The notes beneath the pieces are model-generated. The model saw only the letters and a program-made list of their open reading frames with translations, was not told where the DNA came from and did no database searches. This document shows, one piece after another, positions 15,036-21,405 of a stretch of DNA of 41,592 nt (position 1 is its first letter; the number at the start of each line of letters is the position of its first letter). Location: the NCBI GenBank assembly GCA_022732315.1, contig JAIJUV010000006.1, positions 1 through 41,592 of the forward strand, read 5' to 3'. The position numbers and the translations under genes were made by a program. The DNA is from Prevotella sp. (GTDB taxonomy: Bacteria; Bacteroidota; Bacteroidia; Bacteroidales; Bacteroidaceae).

Positions 15036-15677
15036 ATGGCAATTAATCTGAAGGCAAAGGAAACCCTCATCCAGGTGGGTGAATTGAAAGGTAAGTATCG
15101 TTTCGTGCTCGGCACCGAACTTTACAGTAAGCTCTCTGAGAGCAAGGTGATTAAGGAGGCGGCGCTCCGTAGTGGTGTGAGCCGCGGCGTGATGCAGGCG
15201 TGCTGGGACGCGGCTGGCGAGGTGATCAAGGCGTGGGCCACCGAAGGCCACTCCGTAGCTATTCCTGGTTTGGGAACCATGAGATTCGGCGTGAGAGCCA
15301 AGAGCGTGGAAACCGTGACGGAGGTGGCTAGCGGGCTCATTACCGCCCGACGCGTAATCTTCACTCCTAACGTGGATATCAAGGACGAACTGCAGCGCAC
15401 CGCTATCCAAATCACCTGCTACGACAAAGACGGAAATGTAATCAAAAAGGTTACTTCCGGCGACAAGGGCGACGTAGAGGAGCCTGATAATTCTCCAAGC
15501 GGCGGAGATAATCCGAGCGGCGGTGATACCCAGGGCGGTTCGGGCACCCAGGGCGGCGGAACCGGAAACCCGAGCGGCGGAAATACCGACCAGGGTAATA
15601 CCGACCAGGGCAAGACTGACACCGGCGGAAGCGACGGCGGCGGAAGCAACGGCGATAACGAGCACATCGTATTATAG
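15036..15677 (+). CDS. HU-like DNA-binding protein with Gly-rich tail
   Basis: Residues 1 to about 125 have the fold pattern of the HU-related proteins common in Bacteroidetes: VIKEAALRSGVSRGVMQACWDAA helices, then HSVAIPGLGTMRFGVRAK strands. The conserved GxGTF-like turn appears as GLGTM. Residues about 143-213 form a Gly/Ser/Asp/Asn tail built from PSGGD, TQGG and DQGN repeats. In many genomes this protein sits in a cassette with an N-acetylmuramoyl-L-alanine amidase, absent here: the next gene is on the other strand. It probably binds DNA as a dimer; whether it regulates the upstream operators is unknown. Confidence 0.8.
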   Translation: MAINLKAKETLIQVGELKGKYRFVLGTELYSKLSESKVIKEAALRSGVSRGVMQACWDAAGEVIKAWATEGHSVAIPGLGTMRFGVRAKSVETVTEVASGLITARRVIFTPNVDIKDELQRTAIQITCYDKDGNVIKKVTSGDKGDVEEPDNSPSGGDNPSGGDTQGGSGTQGGGTGNPSGGNTDQGNTDQGKTDTGGSDGGGSNGDNEHIVL

Positions 15678-15679
15678 CC

Positions 15680-15716
15680 CGAGCTGAGATTGATAACTCG
15701 AGCTGAGATTGATAAT
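15680..15716. repeat. 20-bp direct repeat after the HU-like gene
   Basis: The word cgagctgagattgataa occurs twice, 20 bp apart, between the HU stop and the terminator. Confidence 0.7.
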
Positions 15717-15731
15717 CCTCTCTAAAAAAGA

Positions 15732-15782
15732 AAAGATGCTACATGGCAAGCATTCCTCATGCACCATGCAGCATCTTTTTTT
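15732..15782. terminator. Bidirectional-looking terminator between convergent genes
   Basis: The stem aaagatgct-a-catgg with ccatg-c-agcatcttt has A and T tracts on its two sides. It lies between the HU-like gene (+) and the SLC13 gene (-). Confidence 0.8.
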
Positions 15783-15819
15783 ATTCTATCAGTAATATCC
15801 TATCATTAATATTCTATCC

Positions 15820-17721
15820 CTAATATTCAAACAGCAGCGGCAGTACAAACGTCATGACCACGCCGATGATGATCTGCAACGGCAATCCCACTTTCACGTA
15901 ATCCATAAACGTGTAGCCTCCTGCCTTCATCACCAGCGCATTAGGCGGGGTGGAGAACGGCGAGGCAAAGCACATGCTGGCTCCCAGGGTCACGGCAAAG
16001 AGGAAGGAGTATGGACTCACACCCACCTGCTGAGCTGCCACCAGGGCTATCGGTGCCATCAATACGGCGGTGGCGGTGTTGCTGATAAACATCGTCATCA
16101 GCGAGGTGGTGAAGTAGATGCCGGCAAGCAGAGCCGTAGGACCCATCGCCCCGAGACTGTCTACCAGCCCCTGAGATACCAATGCCGAGGCTCCCGTCTT
16201 CTCCAATGCCGTAGACATCGGCATCATGGCGGCTATCAGCACGATGCTCTCCCAGTTGATGGTCTTGTAGGCCGCCTCCACGTTGCGGAAACAGCCGGCA
16301 AACACGGTGAGCAGTCCGGCTATGATTACTGCCGTTACTGGAGCCACGGGGATGAAATCGAACACCATCATGGCTATCATCAGGAGCATGATGGCTGCTG
16401 CCACGGGTGCCTTGTAATCCAGCAAAACCTTGTCGGCAGTCTTCTCGGGCTGATCCAAGACCACCCAGTTGGTGGTGTCGGCGGTGAGATGCGCCAGATT
16501 GGTCCATTCACCCTGCACCAGCAGCATGTCGCCCACGTGCAGTTTGGCGGCTATCAGATTATCCGTGATGTATTCGCTGCCGCCTCTGCCACCCTCAGAA
16601 GAAGAAGAGGATGATGAGCCTCGCTTCACGCCCAGCACGTTGATGCCGAATCGCTTGCGCAGGTTGGCCTCGCCTATGCGCAATCCGACAAAGTTGGAGG
16701 TTGGCATCACCACTATCTCGGTCAATCCCAGGTCGTAGAAATCTATCTTCACATCCTTCATCTTCCGGAGTCCGTAGTCCTGGGCAAAGTGCTGCATCTT
16801 CTGCTCGTCACCTATTATATATAAGGTGTCGTGCACCTGGATGGTGCTGCTGCTCTTCGCCATGTTCTGGTTCACGTCCTTCACCAGCCCGAGTCGCGAT
16901 TTTTTTTCGTTTCTTATCTCGATGATGCTCACGCCGTATTTCTTCTGGATGCTGAGTTCCTTCAGGGTCTTTCCCACGATGTCCATCCGGTTGCCGTTCT
17001 CATCCCGGGCGGCAGAGGTGCGGCTGCTGGGCACGATGAATCGATGCAGATTGTCGAGCAGTCGGTATTCATCCACCAGGTCGTCGAGCGACTTGGCGTT
17101 TTTCTTTTTCTTGTTTCCATGGCTTTTGCTGAGGAAGATTTTGCTCAGGGGCATGAGCACGATGATGCCGATAGCGATGACGATGATGCCCACGGGGAAG
17201 AAGCTGAAGAAGGCGAGCGGCTGATAGCCGGCTTCGGTGAGCACCTCGTCGATGACCAGGTTGGGCGGCGTACCGATGAGTGTGAGCATTCCGCCCAGGC
17301 TTCCGGCGAAAGCGAGGGGCATGAGGAAGCGTGACGACTGCATGCCCGACCCGGCTGCGATGCTCATGATGATGGGCATCATGAGGGCCACGGTTCCGGT
17401 ATTGCTGACGAAGGCTCCGATGAAGGATGTAACGAGCATCACGAGGAGGAAGGTGATGGTTTCGTTGCCTCGCGAGAGTGCCATGAGCTTATTGCCCGTG
17501 AGCTTGGCGAGGCCCGTCTGCATGATGGCTCCTCCCACCACGAAGAGTCCTATCATCATGATGACGATGGGCGAAGAGAAGCCTGCCAGGGCTTCGGCAG
17601 GGGTAAGGATTCCGAGAACCAGGAGGGCTGCCAGGGCTGTGAGCGCCACGATGTCGGCCCTCACCCTGCCCCATATAAACATGGCAACCGTGATAACTAA
17701 TATGATAAGGGTTATTGTCAT
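15820..17721 (-). CDS. SLC13/DASS-family permease with two TrkA-C domains
   Basis: The 633-aa membrane protein has two halves of hydrophobic helices around a cytosolic middle. Each half carries a re-entrant signature (FVSNTGTVALMMP in the N half, MFISNTATAVLMAP in the C half), plus GTPPNLVI and TPPNALVM motifs. The layout fits the divalent anion/sodium symporter family (sulfate, di- or tricarboxylates). Two RCK_C/TrkA-C-like domains occupy roughly residues 205-415, a common arrangement in bacterial members; substrate cannot be told. A run of seven Ser followed by Gly (about 366-382) interrupts the second TrkA-C domain and looks like a repeat expansion. The gene is 35 bp downstream of a radical SAM gene on the same strand. 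Confidence 0.88.
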   Translation of the reverse strand: MTITLIILVITVAMFIWGRVRADIVALTALAALLVLGILTPAEALAGFSSPIVIMMIGLFVVGGAIMQTGLAKLTGNKLMALSRGNETITFLLVMLVTSFIGAFVSNTGTVALMMPIIMSIAAGSGMQSSRFLMPLAFAGSLGGMLTLIGTPPNLVIDEVLTEAGYQPLAFFSFFPVGIIVIAIGIIVLMPLSKIFLSKSHGNKKKKNAKSLDDLVDEYRLLDNLHRFIVPSSRTSAARDENGNRMDIVGKTLKELSIQKKYGVSIIEIRNEKKSRLGLVKDVNQNMAKSSSTIQVHDTLYIIGDEQKMQHFAQDYGLRKMKDVKIDFYDLGLTEIVVMPTSNFVGLRIGEANLRKRFGINVLGVKRGSSSSSSSEGGRGGSEYITDNLIAAKLHVGDMLLVQGEWTNLAHLTADTTNWVVLDQPEKTADKVLLDYKAPVAAAIMLLMIAMMVFDFIPVAPVTAVIIAGLLTVFAGCFRNVEAAYKTINWESIVLIAAMMPMSTALEKTGASALVSQGLVDSLGAMGPTALLAGIYFTTSLMTMFISNTATAVLMAPIALVAAQQVGVSPYSFLFAVTLGASMCFASPFSTPPNALVMKAGGYTFMDYVKVGLPLQIIIGVVMTFVLPLLFEY

Positions 17722-17756
17722 GCTATATTTTTTTAAGATTTATATATTACTATTTT

Positions 17757-18668
17757 TTATTTTTCCGAGCTTCTGGCTTTTCCCCTGAAGCTGTTGCCAG
17801 CCAGGGCAGATTCGCAGTTCTGGCAGAGTTTTTCGGATGCCGTGTGATGCTTGAAGCCATCTATCAGCGCCTGCGCCCGGGGCGAAGCGAGAATTTCTTC
17901 GAGAGATTGATGCAGAAGATTGCCCAGCACCACATCGCCATCGTGGTCGAGGCAGCAGGGCACGAGGCTTCCATCGGATAGGACGCCTATCTGCTTGATG
18001 AGGGCCTTGCAGAAAAGCTGCTTCTTTTCTTTTTGGGAATCAGAAGAAGATTGCTCCTCAGATTTTCCTTCAGATTTCTCCTCAGATTCCTCCCCTGCCG
18101 TAGGCCACTCGAATTTCCGGTCGAATTCCAGATAGAGATGGTCAGCGAGGCGGAATCCGTCGGGGCGTTCCTTCCAGGGTTTCGGCACGTATTGCTCTAT
18201 GAGCCTCATCACCTCCTCGTTTTCCAGGTCTCTTCCGCCCTGGTTCCAGAGTCGGAGCACCATGCAGGTGCCCTTTTCGGCTGCCTGCATGGAGAAATTC
18301 ATCACCTCCTGCATGTAGCTTGCCAGTTCGCCCCGGGCATTACTTTCGTGCGAATGCAGCGAGAGCTGGATTTTATGGGGCAGGGCATCGAGCAGCGGCA
18401 GGCATCGATGGAGCAGGGTTCCATTGGATGTGAGCACCGTCTTGAACCCCTTTTCGTTAGCCATCCTCACGAACTGCGGCAGCAGCGGATGGAGCAGCGG
18501 CTCGCCCATCAGATGGAAATAGAGGAAGCACACCTTGCCCCTCACCTTATCCGTGATGAGATTGAATTCCTCTGCACTCAACTGTCTCTTCCTGCGATGA
18601 TGCTTCGGGCAGAAATCGCAATTCAGATTGCAGGTATTGGTTATTTCGATGTAACAGCGGTCTATCAT
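17757..18668 (-). CDS. Radical SAM protein with SPASM-like domain
   Basis: The cluster motif C13-x3-C17-x2-C20 (CNLNCDFC) binds the [4Fe-4S] cluster that cleaves S-adenosylmethionine. HLMGEPLLHP supplies the GE motif. The C-terminal part has CKALIKQIGVLSDGSLVPCC, GNLLHQSLEEI and C-x2-C near residue 282, a SPASM-type pattern for extra Fe-S clusters seen in enzymes acting on peptides or tRNA-like substrates. No substrate peptide is visible nearby, so the reaction is unknown. A Glu/Ser/Lys-rich stretch (about 193-218) separates the two parts and looks like an inserted low-complexity linker. It probably forms an operon with the SLC13 gene downstream. Confidence 0.85.
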   Translation of the reverse strand: MIDRCYIEITNTCNLNCDFCPKHHRRKRQLSAEEFNLITDKVRGKVCFLYFHLMGEPLLHPLLPQFVRMANEKGFKTVLTSNGTLLHRCLPLLDALPHKIQLSLHSHESNARGELASYMQEVMNFSMQAAEKGTCMVLRLWNQGGRDLENEEVMRLIEQYVPKPWKERPDGFRLADHLYLEFDRKFEWPTAGEESEEKSEGKSEEQSSSDSQKEKKQLFCKALIKQIGVLSDGSLVPCCLDHDGDVVLGNLLHQSLEEILASPRAQALIDGFKHHTASEKLCQNCESALAGNSFRGKARSSEK

Positions 18669-18748
18669 ATTTTCTATTTTATTTTTTTCTATATTCTTAT
18701 TAATTTCATTTAATTCTATCTTATTATTAACTCTAATCTTCTTACCTG

Positions 18749-18756
18749 CAAAGATA
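18749..18756 (-). promoter_or_regulatory. -7 box of the radical SAM/SLC13 operon
   Basis: The minus strand reads TATCTTTGC here, 81 bp upstream of the radical SAM ATG. No clear -33 element is visible because the upstream DNA is purine-rich A/G. Confidence 0.6.
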
Positions 18757-18863
18757 CGGCAAAAAAAAGAAAAAAGAGAAAATATTCAAGAAAAAAAACA
18801 TCTTCCTACATTTTGTCACAAAATCAATCCCCTTTTCCTTCAAATTATTGCCATTTTTACCAT

Positions 18864-18897
18864 TCCAATGCTAATAATCTCGAATCCAATGCTAATA
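18864..18897. promoter_or_regulatory. Paired direct repeat upstream of ino1
   Basis: The 13-bp word tccaatgctaata occurs at 18864-18876 and 18885-18897, 21 bp apart, that is two helical turns. It lies 58 bp upstream of the ino1 -7 box and could bind a regulator. Confidence 0.55.
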
Positions 18898-18954
18898 TTT
18901 CTAAATTTCATGAAGAATTTCATCAAAAACTACACTTTATCCATCAGTTTTCAT

Positions 18955-19086
18955 TAACTTTGCAATCAGAAAAGCGACATTCGGCTATCGGGGAAGTCAC
19001 TCTTCCACCTTATCCGATGGAACAATTCAATCAATCAATTCAAAAAAGTTTAGAAGACTTAAAAAACTGTTTAATAACTGTTAGTA
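18955..19086 (+). promoter_or_regulatory. ino1 promoter and 5' leader
   Basis: TAACTTTG at 18955-18962 starts a leader of about 118 nt. Near its 5' end atcgg-ggaag-tcact-cttcc, a 7-nt bulge and ccgat form a two-part hairpin (about 18986-19017). A reading frame that crosses this region (18813-19115) is not considered coding. Confidence 0.6.
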
Positions 19087-20415
19087 ATGGAACAAAACAA
19101 TGTAAAGCCAGCTGAAGGTAAGCTGGGTATCATGGTCGTAGGTTGTGGAGCCGTAGCTACCACATTCATGACAGGTGTTTTCATGGCTCGCAAGGGACTT
19201 GCAAAGCCAGTAGGTTCAATGACTCAATACGATAAGATTCGCGTGGGCAAGGGTGCAGACAAGAAGTATCTGCACTATAAGGACATCGTGCCTATCGCCG
19301 ACCTCAACGATATTGTTTTCGGCACTTGGGATGTTTATCCTCAGAATGCTTACCAGGCTGCCATGTATGCCGAGGTTCTGAAGGAGAAGGACATCAACCC
19401 TGTGCGCGAGGAACTGGAGAAGGTGGTGCCTATGAAGGCTGCCTTCGACAAGAACTACGCCAAGCGCCTGGATGGCGACAACGTGAAGGACTGCAAGACC
19501 CGCTGGGAAATGGTTGAGGCGCTGCGCCAGGACATCCGCGACTTCAAGGAGAAGAACGGCTGCGCACGCATCGTTGTAATCTGGGCTGCTTCTACTGAAA
19601 TCTACGTACCTGTGGACATGGAAATCCACGGCACACTGGCTGCTCTCGAGGCTGCGATGAAGGCCGACGACCGCCAGCACATCGCTCCATCCATGTGCTA
19701 CGCCTACGCTGCCCTTACTGAGGGTGCTCCTTTCATCATGGGTGCGCCTAACACCACAGTTGATATTCCAGCCATGTGGGAACTCGCAGAGAAGACCAAG
19801 ATGCCTATCGCAGGCAAGGACTTCAAGACGGGTCAGACTCTGGTGAAGAGCGGTTTCGCTCCTATCATCGGCACCCGCTGCCTGGGCTTGAACGGATGGT
19901 TCTCAACCAACATTCTGGGCAACCGCGACGGTCTCGTTCTCGATGAGCCAGCCAACTTCCACACCAAGGAGGTGAGCAAGCTCTCTACCTTGGAGACTAT
20001 CCTGAAGCCAGAGGACCAGCCAGACCTCTATGGCCACGGCAACGATGAGGACACCCAGTATTACCACAAGGTTCGCATCAACTACTATCCACCTCGCAAC
20101 GATAACAAGGAGGGTTGGGACAACATCGACATCTTCGGATGGATGGGTTATCCTATGCAGATCAAGATCAACTTCCTCTGCCGCGACTCAATCCTTGCTG
20201 CTCCATTGCTGCTCGACCTCACTCTGCTGAGCGACCTTGCAGCCCGTGCTGGCCGTTACGGCACCCAGCGCTTCCTGAGCTTCTTCCTCAAGGCGCCAAT
20301 GCACGACTACACCAAGGGCGAGGAGGCTGTGAACAACCTCTACCAGCAGTACACGATGCTGAAGAACGCCATCCGCGAGATGGGCGGTTACGAGGCTGAC
20401 GAGGAAATCGACTAA
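19087..20415 (+). CDS. ino1: Inositol-3-phosphate synthase
   Basis: The enzyme turns glucose 6-phosphate into 1D-myo-inositol 3-phosphate using bound NAD. The 442-aa protein has the Rossmann start GIMVVGCGAVATTF (residues 14-27), NTTVDIP, AGKDFKTGQTLVKSGFAP with catalytic lysines, and the C-terminal NFLCRDSILAAPLLLDL region typical of the family. In Bacteroidetes the product feeds inositol phospholipid or inositol sphingolipid synthesis. The usual CDP-alcohol phosphatidyltransferase and lipid phosphatase genes are not adjacent here. An LMW phosphatase gene lies 180 bp downstream behind its own promoter. Codon use looks like that of a well-expressed core gene. Confidence 0.92.
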   Translation: MEQNNVKPAEGKLGIMVVGCGAVATTFMTGVFMARKGLAKPVGSMTQYDKIRVGKGADKKYLHYKDIVPIADLNDIVFGTWDVYPQNAYQAAMYAEVLKEKDINPVREELEKVVPMKAAFDKNYAKRLDGDNVKDCKTRWEMVEALRQDIRDFKEKNGCARIVVIWAASTEIYVPVDMEIHGTLAALEAAMKADDRQHIAPSMCYAYAALTEGAPFIMGAPNTTVDIPAMWELAEKTKMPIAGKDFKTGQTLVKSGFAPIIGTRCLGLNGWFSTNILGNRDGLVLDEPANFHTKEVSKLSTLETILKPEDQPDLYGHGNDEDTQYYHKVRINYYPPRNDNKEGWDNIDIFGWMGYPMQIKINFLCRDSILAAPLLLDLTLLSDLAARAGRYGTQRFLSFFLKAPMHDYTKGEEAVNNLYQQYTMLKNAIREMGGYEADEEID

Positions 20416-20444
20416 TTTTTTTTATTAGTAATACTCCCCCTTTT

Positions 20445-20488
20445 TCCCGATAGAGACAGATTCCTGTTCTTTATCGGGATTTTTTTTG
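20445..20488 (+). terminator. Terminator after ino1
   Basis: tcccgata (20445-20452) pairs with tatcggga (20472-20479), followed by a run of eight T. Confidence 0.88.
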
Positions 20489-20530
20489 CCCTTTCATTTT
20501 TTTAAAGGAAATAAAAAAGAATGGAAAAAT

Positions 20531-20562
20531 CTTGCATAATAAAGATTATTATACTAACTTTG
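20531..20562 (+). promoter_or_regulatory. Promoter of the LMW phosphatase gene
   Basis: CTTG at 20531-20534 and TAACTTTG at 20555-20562 are 20 bp apart. Confidence 0.7.
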
Positions 20563-20595
20563 CAAACAAAACAATAAATATTAGATTTTTAAATC

Positions 20596-21081
20596 ATGAC
20601 AAAGAAAGGTAAACATACGGTATTATTCATTTGCCTGGGCAACATCTGCCGCTCGCCTGCCGGCGAGGGCATCATGAAGAGCCTGGTGGAGAAGGCTGGA
20701 CTGCAGGATGAGTTTGAAATTGATTCTGCTGGAATAGGCAACTGGCACGTGGGTCAGCTGCCTGATAGCCGCATGAGAAAATGCGGAGCTGAGCATGGCT
20801 ACAACTTCAACAGTCACGCCCGCCAATTTCAGAAATCAGACTTCAAAAAATTTGAAACTATCGTGGTGATGGACAACGAAAACTATCGCGCCATCACCTC
20901 TATGGCTTCCTGCCAGGCAGATAAGGACAAGGTGGTTCGCATGGCCGATTTCCTGACCCACCATCGTGAATACACCAGCGTTCCCGACCCGTATTACGGC
21001 GACTACAGCGACTTTGAGTTCGTCATCACGCTGCTGGAAGATGCCTGCCAGGAGTTGCTGAATAGCATTATGAATCAATAG
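20596..21081 (+). CDS. Low-molecular-weight protein tyrosine phosphatase
   Basis: The 161-aa protein opens with VLFICLGNICRSP, the C13-x5-R19 phosphate loop of the LMW-PTP family. It ends with the general-acid loop VPDPYYGD (Asp near residue 131). Length and motifs agree with a single-domain enzyme. Such phosphatases remove phosphate from tyrosine (for example on polysaccharide kinases) or arginine; the target cannot be read here because no kinase or capsule gene is adjacent. A nested palindromic element follows the stop. Whether it acts on an inositol-related substrate because of the ino1 neighbour is speculation. Confidence 0.92.
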   Translation: MTKKGKHTVLFICLGNICRSPAGEGIMKSLVEKAGLQDEFEIDSAGIGNWHVGQLPDSRMRKCGAEHGYNFNSHARQFQKSDFKKFETIVVMDNENYRAITSMASCQADKDKVVRMADFLTHHREYTSVPDPYYGDYSDFEFVITLLEDACQELLNSIMNQ

Positions 21082-21112
21082 GAAATGCAGAAAGAAGAAG
21101 GTGTGTCATTAT

Positions 21113-21358
21113 TCATCGGATTACGCGGAATAAACGGAACCTTAACCGCCTTCATCGGATTACTCACGGATTTTAAACGGAAACTCGACCTGACGGTCGT
21201 GGCGATACCCCCTATAGCTGGAAAAAGTCTGCCATTACTGGGCAATTGCAAGCCAGCCTATACGGCGCTAGCCCAATGGCCGCAAGGCCAAATCCGTTTA
21301 AATTCCGTGCGTAATCCGTAGAGCAAGTATGTTCCGTTAACTCCGCGTAATCCGATGA
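21113..21358. repeat. Nested palindromic (MITE-like) element, 246 bp
   Basis: Outer arms 21113-21140 and 21331-21358 are complementary over 28 bp with two mismatches. Inner arms 21156-21180 and 21294-21318 are complementary over 25 bp with two mismatches. Both arm types share a cggattac...aaacgg pattern. The centre is unrelated single-copy sequence. A 78-codon frame inside it (21085-21321) is not credible as a gene. Confidence 0.75.
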
Positions 21359-21405
21359 AAAAATTCCGATGAAAAAATTCCGATGAAGAAATTCCGATGA
21401 AGAAA
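21350..21405. repeat. 14-bp tandem repeat, four units
   Basis: Four units of ttccgatgaagaaa type fill 21350-21405 and stop exactly at the termination codon of the TonB receptor gene. The first unit overlaps the end of the palindromic element. Confidence 0.8.

Noticed and set aside
18813..19115. 100-codon open frame before ino1
   Set aside because: It contains the ino1 promoter box and leader, has low-complexity composition (Asn, His, Ser), and overlaps the ino1 start in another frame.
21085..21321. 78-codon frame after the LMW phosphatase gene
   Set aside because: Nearly all of it is the nested palindromic element; the peptide has no family features.
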